Shown: piece by piece, positions 40,495-48,964 of the stretch
How positions within the stretch are numbered: the first letter of the stretch is position 1
How the letters are laid out: every line of letters starts with the position of its first letter
Assembly: GCF_017814435.1 (NCBI RefSeq)
Contig: NZ_JAGJCB010000004.1
Span: 248,001 to 312,000, forward strand
Source: Mariniflexile gromovii
GTDB lineage: Bacteria > Bacteroidota > Bacteroidia > Flavobacteriales > Flavobacteriaceae
Reading direction: 5' to 3'
Length of the DNA stretch: 64,000 nt
Notes under the pieces: model-generated
Told to the model about the DNA's origin: nothing
Databases searched by the model: none
The model's input: the letters and a program-made list of their open reading frames with translations, nothing else
Made by a program: the position numbers and the translations under genes

Positions 40495-40764
40495 TTAGAA
40501 ATCTTGATTTTGGTTTAGGATTCTTAGAATGATAATGCGTTTATTATAAACTGTATAATGAATTGAAAAATTGAAATGTTCTAAATTTACAATTCTTACT
40601 TTTTTATACCGAAGTTGAAATGCTTTGGGCATCGAACAAATAAGTCTTAACTGGTTGAGCAAATCATCCATAAAAAATTCTTCCTTGTTATATAATTTAA
40701 AATAGCAAATTGCCCTTTGCAGTTCTATATCTGCTTCTTTGGAAATCTCATAATTCACGCCCAT
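40495..40764 (-). CDS. RelE/ParE-type toxin
   Basis: This 89-residue protein has the small RelE/ParE layout: a helical hairpin (residues 10-50) and a beta sheet ending in FSIHYTVYNKRIIILRILNQ, where the last strand is typical of ParE-like toxins. The gene overlaps the antitoxin gene by 17 bp. RelE types cleave mRNA on the ribosome and ParE types inhibit gyrase; the catalytic residues do not settle which. Confidence 0.78.
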   Translation of the reverse strand: MGVNYEISKEADIELQRAICYFKLYNKEEFFMDDLLNQLRLICSMPKAFQLRYKKVRIVNLEHFNFSIHYTVYNKRIIILRILNQNQDF

Positions 40765-40999
40765 AACGTTTTAAAACCTCAGAAACCGGCATGGTTTCCA
40801 ATGTTCCATTTTCCATTTTCTCCAGCATATCATCCATCATTTTTTTATATGCCTCAGAGGGTTCGCTGTAACGCATTGCTGTATCTTCCAAAGTATATTC
40901 TAAATAATTTTTGAGTGAGCGTTTTTGGAGTTTAGCTTGTTTTTCAAGAATTTCTAAAGCTTTATCGTCTAACTCGATTAATTTTTTTGTCTTTCCCAT
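40748..40999 (-). CDS. Antitoxin of the RelE/ParE-type pair
   Basis: This 83-residue protein has an N-terminal ribbon-helix-helix-like region (KLIELDDKALEILEKQAKLQ) and an acidic C-terminal part (SEAYKKMMDDMLEKMENG) that fits a toxin-wrapping tail. It precedes and overlaps the toxin gene, the normal order, and probably represses its own operon. Confidence 0.75.
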   Translation of the reverse strand: MGKTKKLIELDDKALEILEKQAKLQKRSLKNYLEYTLEDTAMRYSEPSEAYKKMMDDMLEKMENGTLETMPVSEVLKRYGREL

Positions 41000-41038
41000 G
41001 ACATATCAATTATATATAGTAAATATATAAAAAATATA

Positions 41039-42280
41039 TTAATCTGAAATAGATTTAGCTACAATATAAGCCCCAGTCCATGCATTTTGAAAGTTAAAAC
41101 CTCCCGTAATGGCATCCACATTAATCACTTCACCCGCAAAATACAGGTTTTTATGAAGTTTACTTTCAAAGGTTTTGAAGTTGATTTCTTTTAAATCGAC
41201 GCCCCCTGCAGTTACAAATTCCTCTTTAAATGTGCTTTTACCATCTACATTAAAAACAGCTTTTGTAAGTTGAACCGCTAAATTTTCTAACTGATTTTTG
41301 TTTAAATCGGCCCATCGGGTTTCTGGGTTCATGTTGGAAGCCAACACCAATTTTTGCCACAGTCGCTTAGGCAAATCAAATTGAGTTGATTTGAATACTG
41401 TTTTTTTAGCTAAATCGTGTTTTAAGTCTTTAAGAACCTCTAAACAATCTTCAAAAGTTTGTCTGATAAAATTTATTTCGATTTGAAATTTATAGTTTCT
41501 TTTAGCCAACTCCACAGCGCCAAACGCCGATAATTTTAAAATAGCGGGCGCACTAAAACCTACGTGGGTAACAAGCAAAGGTCCTTCACTCCATAAATCG
41601 GTTCCTAAAACCTTAACCTCAACATGTAAAGCCACAACTCCTGGAATGTCTTTAATGCGCTCATCTTTCACATCAAAGGTGAAAAGCGATGGCACAGGTT
41701 GTGAAATGGTATGCCCTAAATTTTCTAAAAGATTCCAGATTTTAGGATTGCTACCCGTGGCTATTATTAATTTTTGGCAAGAATATATATGGTCTTTGGT
41801 TGAAATTTCAAAACCATTTGATCGCACTTCGACAGGCTCAGTGTGACTAGATTGTGGAGAAATGGCTGTTACACTTTGGTTATATAAAACCTCCACCTGG
41901 TGCTTTTCAGCCTCACTTAAAAAACAGTCGATAATGGTTTGCGATGAATTGGACACAGGAAACATCCTGCCATCTTCTTCAATCTTAAGTTCAACACCTC
42001 TTTTTTCAAACCACTCGATGGTATCGCCAGTCATAAATTGATGAAAAGGTCCTAACAACTCCTTTTCTCCGCGCGGGTAATTTTTTATTAATTCTTGAGG
42101 AATAAATTCTGCATGGGTTACGTTGCAGCGTCCACCACCAGACACCTTTACCTTTTGCAAGCCTTCATTTCCACGTTCTAGGATGGCTACTTTTAAGTGC
42201 GGATTTTGTTCTGCAATGTTAATGGCCGCAAAAAAACCTGCTGCACCACCGCCAATAACAATCACATCTTTTTTAATCAT
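41039..42280 (-). CDS. BaiN/HI0933-family NAD(P)/FAD-dependent oxidoreductase
   Basis: This 413-residue flavoprotein has the FAD motif VIVIGGGAAGFFAAINIA near the N-terminus (about 5-21), the family motif KVSGGGRCNVTHAEF, and the C-terminal GGFNFQNAWTGAYIVA. Residues about 145-153 (HTEPVEVRS) come from an in-frame dispersed repeat (41824-41847), an insert-like surface loop. It overlaps the GDPD gene by 4 bp. Reactions in this family are mostly unknown; BaiN is a bile-acid reductase homologue. Confidence 0.88.
   Translation of the reverse strand: MIKKDVIVIGGGAAGFFAAINIAEQNPHLKVAILERGNEGLQKVKVSGGGRCNVTHAEFIPQELIKNYPRGEKELLGPFHQFMTGDTIEWFEKRGVELKIEEDGRMFPVSNSSQTIIDCFLSEAEKHQVEVLYNQSVTAISPQSSHTEPVEVRSNGFEISTKDHIYSCQKLIIATGSNPKIWNLLENLGHTISQPVPSLFTFDVKDERIKDIPGVVALHVEVKVLGTDLWSEGPLLVTHVGFSAPAILKLSAFGAVELAKRNYKFQIEINFIRQTFEDCLEVLKDLKHDLAKKTVFKSTQFDLPKRLWQKLVLASNMNPETRWADLNKNQLENLAVQLTKAVFNVDGKSTFKEEFVTAGGVDLKEINFKTFESKLHKNLYFAGEVINVDAITGGFNFQNAWTGAYIVAKSISD
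41824..41847. repeat. In-frame CTTCGACAGGCTCAGTG repeat inside the BaiN-like gene
   Basis: GCACTTCGACAGGCTCAGTG plus a few bases is a common dispersed motif in flavobacterial genomes. It encodes HTEPVEV on the minus strand and keeps the frame. Confidence 0.7.
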
Positions 42281-42963
42281 AATCTGTCAGGAAAGTCTGA
42301 AATAATACCATCTACACCATAAGATTTTATTCGCTTTATGGGTTTTAAATTGTTTACGGTATAAGTGAATACTTTAAAATCTTCTTTTAAATTTTGAACA
42401 ATTTCTTCGGTTAACATGGTATAATCTGGATGGATAGCAACCGCATTGATGGTTTTCGCAAAATCTATTGCTTTTTCCAAGTTGGAATCGGTAAGAACAC
42501 CTAAAGGTATATTGGGGTTTGATTGAAAAACCGTTTCCAATAAGTTTTCTTGAAAACTAGAAACGATGATATTACTGTAGTCCCAACCTTTTTTTTCTAC
42601 AAAAAATGTAATAAGTCTACTGGCTTCTTGGGCTGTATCCAATCCTTTTAACTCAACGTTTAACAGGCATTTATTGTTTACAAAGGTTAAAACTTCAGAC
42701 AGTGTAGGTATTTGGCAATGCCCTTTTACTTCAACACGTTTTAATTGATTTAATGTGAATTTTGAAATCTCGCCAGAAGTGTTTGTCATTCTATCTAAAG
42801 TAAAATCATGAAAAACAACCAACTGCCCCGAAGCACAACGATGTACGTCTATTTCTACACCATCAACACCTAAACTCAATGCTTTTTTAATAGACTCTAA
42901 CGTATTTTCGGCCAAATGTCCTTTAGCTCCTCGGTGACCTATGCGCAGTATCTTTTTATCCAC
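42277..42963 (-). CDS. Glycerophosphodiester phosphodiesterase
   Basis: This 228-residue TIM-barrel enzyme has the GDPD motif IGHRGAKGHLAENTLESI with the catalytic His8, then GVEIDVHR (Glu and Asp metal ligands) and FHDFTLDR (second catalytic His). It hydrolyses glycerophosphodiesters to glycerol-3-phosphate and an alcohol. No signal peptide is seen, so it is likely cytoplasmic. It is cotranscribed with the flavoprotein gene (4-bp overlap). Confidence 0.92.
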   Translation of the reverse strand: MDKKILRIGHRGAKGHLAENTLESIKKALSLGVDGVEIDVHRCASGQLVVFHDFTLDRMTNTSGEISKFTLNQLKRVEVKGHCQIPTLSEVLTFVNNKCLLNVELKGLDTAQEASRLITFFVEKKGWDYSNIIVSSFQENLLETVFQSNPNIPLGVLTDSNLEKAIDFAKTINAVAIHPDYTMLTEEIVQNLKEDFKVFTYTVNNLKPIKRIKSYGVDGIISDFPDRL

Positions 42964-43018
42964 TTTTTATTCTTATTAGAAATATCGCTGTAAATTTAAC
43001 ACTATTAAAACACATATT

Positions 43019-43894
43019 ATGCATAAGCACCTAATCTTAATTATTTTTACCCTCATTATATCCTGTAATCATGGGAATTTAAAAAAATTGTCCAATTTAC
43101 CAACAAAGCTTAATGAAGTTTCTGGCATTGAAACCGTGTTAAATTCAGATTTGATATGGATGATAAATGATGGAGGCAACCCAGCATCCATTTATGGGGT
43201 TAATAAAAAGGGTGATATTAAAAAAGAACTAAAAATTAAAGCCAAAAATAACGATTGGGAAGATTTAACATCAGACGACAAAAGAAATATCTACATTGGT
43301 GATTTTGGAAACAACAATAACGATAGAAAAAACCTAAGTGTATTAAAAGTAAATAATGACGCTTTAAACGAATCTAAAAAAATTAAGGTTGAAAAAATAC
43401 AATTTAAATATCCTGATCAAAATGAATTTCCGCCACATAAAGACAATTGGCATTTTGATTGTGAAGCCTTTTTTTATTACAAAGACAGTTTGTTCTTGTT
43501 TACAAAAAGCAGAACAAACAAAAATTTTGGACAAACAAGCCTTTATAAAATACCTGCAAAATCTGGCAAATACATAGCGCAATATATAGCTACTTTTAAC
43601 ACTGGAAACGGTATGGAATCGTGGGTAACAGCCGCCGACATTAGTGAAGATGGAAAAATGGTAACATTGTTAACCCCAAAATTTGTTTGGATATTTTCCA
43701 ATTACAAAAGCACTAACTTTTTTAATGGCACTGTTGCTAAATTGACATTAGAAGAAAACTCTCAAAAAGAAGGTATTTGTTTTAAAAACAATAACACTCT
43801 ATATATTACCGACGAGAAATCCCATGGTTTTGAAGGCAGCCTATACAGCCTAAAACTGCAACAACCCAATCAATTATTAGAAACCAAACCCTAA
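43019..43894 (+). CDS. Lipoprotein, probable beta-propeller
   Basis: This 291-residue protein has a lipoprotein signal peptide ending in LIISC (Cys at about 16). The rest is repeat-like beta structure with YGVNKKGDIKKEL and NIYIGDFGNNNNDRKN, resembling YjiK/SdiA-regulated or SMP-30-like propellers. No reliable catalytic set was seen. It stands alone and overlaps the convergent 1225-residue gene by 18 bp. Confidence 0.7.
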   Translation: MHKHLILIIFTLIISCNHGNLKKLSNLPTKLNEVSGIETVLNSDLIWMINDGGNPASIYGVNKKGDIKKELKIKAKNNDWEDLTSDDKRNIYIGDFGNNNNDRKNLSVLKVNNDALNESKKIKVEKIQFKYPDQNEFPPHKDNWHFDCEAFFYYKDSLFLFTKSRTNKNFGQTSLYKIPAKSGKYIAQYIATFNTGNGMESWVTAADISEDGKMVTLLTPKFVWIFSNYKSTNFFNGTVAKLTLEENSQKEGICFKNNNTLYITDEKSHGFEGSLYSLKLQQPNQLLETKP

Positions 43895-46800
43895 TTTAAA
43901 AGCAATAAGAAAACCATCTTTACTATGAAAAACAGAAAGATTCCCTGTAACCATATTAGCAGCATTGGCAAACACACCACCGCCCACTGCTGTATTCCAT
44001 ATATTTGAATCTTCATTTTCTACCCAAACTCTTCCATAATCCATACCTCCATACACACCTATATTTAATGGCAATAAGGTAGTTTTTACTTTACTTATAT
44101 TTAAACGCAAATCGGTACTTTGTACAAAAGCGCTTTTTCCTGTAAACCGTTCATTTCTATAACCCCTTAAACCATTATTTGCACCTATGTTTGCGGCTTG
44201 ATAAAACTCAAAACCATCACCCACATTAATTTGCGCTTTAAGTTTGGTTGCTAAAACCAACTCTCCGCTAGGTATCAACCTATAATCGAACGCTAATTCT
44301 GGTATTATATAACCAAAACTATGGGATGTTTCTATATTATTTTTATATCCTGTTTCTAGGGCCACTTGCATACCAAGTGTTGGAAATGCATTATTGTTTG
44401 CATTGCGGTACTCGTATTTGGCTTGTATACCATAAAAGCTTTTACCAGCTTCAATAATATCATTTAAAACCAGATTTACAAAACGTCCTTCAGTTTGTTC
44501 TACTTCATTGTTTTCATAAGACAGACCCACTTCAAAAATAGCCCCTAAACGCCCATGCCAAATTAACGAAGGCTCCAACTTAAACAACCTAATTTTAACG
44601 CGGTTATAATCTAAACCTACATCTACCCCATCGTTATCATCAGCTTCGTAATTTAGTGTTTCGTTTCCAAAACCAAAGTAATTCATTGCAAAATTAGGAC
44701 TTGTAAAACGTATTTTTACCCCTAAGTTCATGTTGCCTACAACATTTGCAAATTCACCTTTATAACCTAAATCGAAACCATTGGTTGCAAAATAATAAGC
44801 CCCAGATAGGATGTGTTGCGATGTAAATGGATTACGCTCAAAATCATATTTTGTATAGGTGTTTGAGAGCCCCAGTTTAAGTCCGTCATCTGGATTTGCA
44901 CCTATAATAGGGATGAGTTGATTGGTGTTGTTTTTAAGTTTTTTATAGTCGTAAACATTCGTTTCATAATCATCTGTTAACTTCACCCTTCCGTTAGAAG
45001 TTTTAAAAGTGTTTTCTTTTGATTTATAATCATAAATCTTAACTTTTTTTCCGTTTATTATACTGTATGTGTCATTATTTTGACCGCCAACTAATATTAT
45101 TTTAATTAGCTTATCGCCGTTACCAGTTACTTTAAACACATCTTTATCATCTAAACCATAAATCCAAATCTCTTTGGTGTTATTTGAATTATATACGCGT
45201 TGATGAAACACTTCACCTTTATTGCCATTTTTAATTCTATAGGCGGTAACTTTTGTTTGTCCATCCTGCATACGCTCAATTTCAAACCAATCATCTTTAT
45301 TTGTTCCCTTTACAATACCAAATTTATTCATGTGGTTGTAATAAGCATCTGAGATTTTTTGAAGGTTGCTTCGCCTGCCCTGAAGTTTTCGCTTTATATC
45401 TTGAATGCTTTCATCACTTACTTCCTTAGGGAAATTTGCAAATGCATTATCTATAACAGCATCGGTTAAATTCTCTGAAATTTGTTTTACTTGGGCATTC
45501 CAAACCTCTCGATTTGATTGATTAATTAATGCCATATCCAAAGAATAGGGCTCTAAATTAAACCACTTCGGTTTTTTTAAATCTTCATCATAGGACTTCA
45601 TTAACCGCAAACCAGGAATTAACGAAGTAACAGCCCCTAGCAAAGCACCATCAGCCATTTTAGAAAACGCCTGATCTCTATCTCTGGGAATAGGTCTATA
45701 TACTTTTCTACCTTTTTCTTTAAATTCTGCCCAGCGCCATTGGTCTTCATGCCGGTCCCAATCACCAATGAGCATATCAAATAAGCGCGCTCGAATGTAT
45801 GCGACTTCATCTAAAATAAAATCTTCATCTTCATTAATTTTATTCAACAAATCGTCGGTACTAATCATGGCGTTTGAAAAACCAAAACTAGCTTTATTGC
45901 CATGACCCTCATCTGTACGTTCTTCAATCATGTACAATTCGTCGCCAAATTCGTCATTAAAACCCTCAATAGCTTTTTGTTTCGGCACATAATACAGTAC
46001 GGGGTTTGTATGATAAACACCTACAGCATCTGCTAAATCTCCTATTACAAAAGGCGCATAGGGATGCGACCCTGTAAAAACATCTTGTAACAATTCTTGT
46101 GTAACAGTATCTTCAAACTGACCTTCTATATACTGATCTTTAAATGCCACAGCTTGCAAGTACTGAATGGCATTTTTTCGAAGCGCACGCATTACATACT
46201 CTCTTCCTTGCTTATCTTTTAACCTCAAAGATTTTGATTGATGCCCTCCACCTTTTCGAATAGGGGTTAGACCTCCAAATAGTGTGTCTAAATTTACCGT
46301 GGGCGCTTCTATTTCTATACCGTAATACTTTCTAAAACGCTCTCCCCAAAGTGTTTTGTATATACCATTTTTATCTATTTCTTCATTCGTATAGATAGAA
46401 GCTATTTTTGTTTGTGGAAACGCTTTTGGATAAATAACCTCTTTTTCTTTTTCATCATTTGAAAACACTTCTGCTTGAAAAACCACTTTATTCTCTTCAG
46501 CTGTGTAAAAACGCACTTGAGACGACCCATCAGTATAAACATCCAACACCGCATAACCAGGGGATCCATAAGAAAACAAACCTGTACCAACATTTCTGGT
46601 TGCTGTTGTTTTAGACCCCGACCCGCTAACTATTTGTGGTAAATTATCTCGAACTATGTATTGTAAATTATGGTCGTGCCCAGATACAAAAATTACTTTA
46701 TCGTTTTCTTGTGAAAGGGTAATAATACGCTTTCTAAATTCGTTGTAAAGTTTATTCTGCACATCTACGGTTGCAACGCCCCCAGCTTTTCTAATCAAAT

Positions 46801-47554
46801 TTTTTAAGGTCCCTAATACCGGTAATGGCTTTAAATAATTTGAAAATGCATATTGTCCACCATGAGATCCATTGGTAAACATAGGATGGTGAACTGCAAT
46901 TAATGTTGTTTTTCCGTCAGCTTTTTTAATTTCACCTTCCAACTCATCAAAAAACTTGGATCTGGTTTTTATTTCACATTCATCATTAATAATGGGGTGC
47001 TTATCCCAATCGGTTAAATACCATTCCGAATCTATAACAATCAAAACAATATCATCTGAAATGTTCACTTTCTCTATTGGGCAGCCGTTCTCTGGCAGAA
47101 AAGTATTTTTCCCTAATTTGTCTTCAACATAATCTTCTTGCCGTTTCAAACCGTTAATGCCAGAATACCAATCGTGATTTCCAGGAATGAAAATAGTTTT
47201 TCCTTTAAAATGAGCAACAGCTTCTGTTTGAACATCTAGTTGATGTTCTGCAAACGCTCTTCTTTCATCATCCTTCTTAGGCAATCCTTTTGGATATATA
47301 TTATCCCCTAAAAAAATAGCCGTACTATTTTTTTTAGCTTTACTTAAGGTATTTTTGAATGCTTGCAATGCTTTTGAAGATGTGCCCAAAGGTGAATTTC
47401 CTGCATCGCCAATTAAGTAAAACGAATGAGCAATACTTTTTTGAGACGCCTCGTTTTTCCAACTTGTGTTTTTATATTGGGGATTATAAGTGGCACAGGC
47501 GTTAAAAAATAAAACTGAAAAAAAAACAGCAAGTATTCTTATTTTAAAAATCAT
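43877..47554 (-). CDS. Outer-membrane metallophosphoesterase - kinase-like - BamA-type barrel fusion
   Basis: This 1225-residue protein starts with a lipoprotein-type signal (FFNAC, Cys20). Residues 40-380 are a calcineurin-type phosphoesterase with GDAG (Asp50), GDN (Asp84), GNHD (126-128), AVHH and GHDH. Residues about 430-650 resemble a CotH/HipA-like kinase fold with a possible Lys in VMRALRK, a catalytic-loop-like GDWDRHEDQW (597-606) and RDRDQAF (624-630). From about 880 to the end it is a BamA/Omp85-type beta barrel ending in KLGFGF. The phosphatase would face the periplasm or outside, tethered by its barrel. Substrate is unknown. Confidence 0.8.
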   Translation of the reverse strand: MIFKIRILAVFFSVLFFNACATYNPQYKNTSWKNEASQKSIAHSFYLIGDAGNSPLGTSSKALQAFKNTLSKAKKNSTAIFLGDNIYPKGLPKKDDERRAFAEHQLDVQTEAVAHFKGKTIFIPGNHDWYSGINGLKRQEDYVEDKLGKNTFLPENGCPIEKVNISDDIVLIVIDSEWYLTDWDKHPIINDECEIKTRSKFFDELEGEIKKADGKTTLIAVHHPMFTNGSHGGQYAFSNYLKPLPVLGTLKNLIRKAGGVATVDVQNKLYNEFRKRIITLSQENDKVIFVSGHDHNLQYIVRDNLPQIVSGSGSKTTATRNVGTGLFSYGSPGYAVLDVYTDGSSQVRFYTAEENKVVFQAEVFSNDEKEKEVIYPKAFPQTKIASIYTNEEIDKNGIYKTLWGERFRKYYGIEIEAPTVNLDTLFGGLTPIRKGGGHQSKSLRLKDKQGREYVMRALRKNAIQYLQAVAFKDQYIEGQFEDTVTQELLQDVFTGSHPYAPFVIGDLADAVGVYHTNPVLYYVPKQKAIEGFNDEFGDELYMIEERTDEGHGNKASFGFSNAMISTDDLLNKINEDEDFILDEVAYIRARLFDMLIGDWDRHEDQWRWAEFKEKGRKVYRPIPRDRDQAFSKMADGALLGAVTSLIPGLRLMKSYDEDLKKPKWFNLEPYSLDMALINQSNREVWNAQVKQISENLTDAVIDNAFANFPKEVSDESIQDIKRKLQGRRSNLQKISDAYYNHMNKFGIVKGTNKDDWFEIERMQDGQTKVTAYRIKNGNKGEVFHQRVYNSNNTKEIWIYGLDDKDVFKVTGNGDKLIKIILVGGQNNDTYSIINGKKVKIYDYKSKENTFKTSNGRVKLTDDYETNVYDYKKLKNNTNQLIPIIGANPDDGLKLGLSNTYTKYDFERNPFTSQHILSGAYYFATNGFDLGYKGEFANVVGNMNLGVKIRFTSPNFAMNYFGFGNETLNYEADDNDGVDVGLDYNRVKIRLFKLEPSLIWHGRLGAIFEVGLSYENNEVEQTEGRFVNLVLNDIIEAGKSFYGIQAKYEYRNANNNAFPTLGMQVALETGYKNNIETSHSFGYIIPELAFDYRLIPSGELVLATKLKAQINVGDGFEFYQAANIGANNGLRGYRNERFTGKSAFVQSTDLRLNISKVKTTLLPLNIGVYGGMDYGRVWVENEDSNIWNTAVGGGVFANAANMVTGNLSVFHSKDGFLIAFKLGFGF

Positions 47555-47741
47555 TCGGTTGGTTACTTTTTTTATAAAGATAAATTATCACTAAATATCC
47601 TGCAATTTACTATACTTACTTTTTCCTCATGTAAGTAGATATTTTTAGTATCACCTTACAAAACTAAATGCATAAGAACCAGAAAGCATTTTGTAAATTT
47701 ACGACAAATAACCACGAACCCTTAAATTCGCTAAAGTTTAG

Positions 47742-47749
47742 TATTTTTA
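47742..47749 (+). promoter_or_regulatory. Possible -7 box of the HD-Pycsar gene
   Basis: TATTTTTA is one base from TAnnTTTG and lies 18 bp upstream of the start codon at 47768. No clear -33 TTG was seen. Confidence 0.25.
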
Positions 47750-47767
47750 CCTAAATCACATTCCCGA

Positions 47768-48964
47768 ATGGACCATCTTATTGAAGCATCTGAAAAATAC
47801 GTTATTCATTTATTAAATGAAAAGCTGAACAGCAACTTTACATATCATAATGTATCGCATACCCAACGCGTGGTAAAAAAAACAAAAGAATTATCCGAGT
47901 TATCTCAACTAACCGATTTTGAAAAAACGACTGTGGCAATAGCTTCCTGGTTTCATGATACGGGCTATACACAAAGCATAGAAAAACACGAAGAGAAAAG
48001 TGCTGCAATTGCTGAAGAATTTTTAAAAAGCCAAAATGCTTCTGAAGACATTATCACAACTGTTAAAGATTTAATTATAGCCACAAAAAAAGATTACATC
48101 CCCAAAAACATAAGTGAAAAAATTATTCGTGATGCCGATTGTTCCCATATTGGAAGCAAAGATTTTGAAAATATAACCGAATTGCTAAAAAAAGAATTGG
48201 AACTTACTTGTAACAAAACTTTAACCAGTGCAGAATGGTTAGAAGAAAACATCAACTTTTTAACTAACGTTCATCGATTTTACTCTGAGGCCGCCACAAC
48301 CAACTGGACTGCGGCAAAGGCAAAAAATTTATCTAGATTACTAAAACTTCAAAATAAAACGAAACAAAACGCTGTTAAATTAAAACAAAAAAAGGCAGAA
48401 TTAAGTTTTAAAAAAAACAAAACAGAAATACCAGAACGCGGTATTGAAACCATGTTTAGGGTTACCCTAAGAAATCACATTACTTTAAGTAATATAGCAG
48501 ATACAAAAGCGAACATTTTACTGTCTGTTAACGCTATCATTGTATCATTAGTTATATCTAATTTAGTATCAAAATTAGACAATGCATCAAACCATTACCT
48601 AATTATACCCACTGTTATTTTTGTACTTTTTACGGTAGCTTCTATTGTTTTATCCATTTTAGCAACACGCCCTAATGTTACCAGTGGAAAGTTTACCAAG
48701 GAAGATGTTGCAAACAAAAAAGTAAATTTACTTTTCTTTGGAAATTTCCATAAAATGAGCCTTAAAGATTTTGAATGGGCTATGGGAGAAATGATGGTGG
48801 ACAGAGATTATTTATACGCATCCATGAAAAAAGACCTGTATTTTTTAGGTTTAGTGCTTGATAAAAAATACAAAATACTCCGACTAACATACACTGTTTT
48901 TATGGTAGGTATAATTGTAAGTGTTATTTCTTTTGCATTAGCCTTTAAACTGTATGCACGTTAA
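47768..48964 (+). CDS. HD phosphohydrolase - Pycsar effector (PycTM, DUF5706) fusion
   Basis: This 398-residue protein has an N-terminal HD domain (metal residues visible as His31, His63-Asp64 in WFHDTG, His74, and Asp122/Asp124 in RDADCSHIG) and a C-terminal membrane domain of the PycTM/DUF5706 type. Its signature FRVTLRNHITLSNIADTKAN begins near residue 230. Hydrophobic helices lie at about 250-267, 278-299 and 372-394. PycTM effectors of Pycsar phage defence respond to cyclic CMP/UMP and damage membranes. No cyclase is next to it, so this one may be controlled by the HD domain instead. The end overlaps the convergent GAF gene by 4 bp. Confidence 0.85.
   Translation: MDHLIEASEKYVIHLLNEKLNSNFTYHNVSHTQRVVKKTKELSELSQLTDFEKTTVAIASWFHDTGYTQSIEKHEEKSAAIAEEFLKSQNASEDIITTVKDLIIATKKDYIPKNISEKIIRDADCSHIGSKDFENITELLKKELELTCNKTLTSAEWLEENINFLTNVHRFYSEAATTNWTAAKAKNLSRLLKLQNKTKQNAVKLKQKKAELSFKKNKTEIPERGIETMFRVTLRNHITLSNIADTKANILLSVNAIIVSLVISNLVSKLDNASNHYLIIPTVIFVLFTVASIVLSILATRPNVTSGKFTKEDVANKKVNLLFFGNFHKMSLKDFEWAMGEMMVDRDYLYASMKKDLYFLGLVLDKKYKILRLTYTVFMVGIIVSVISFALAFKLYAR

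Noticed and set aside
47768-48964. Complete Pycsar defence system
   Set aside because: The effector-type domain is present but no uridylate/cytidylate cyclase gene lies next to it.
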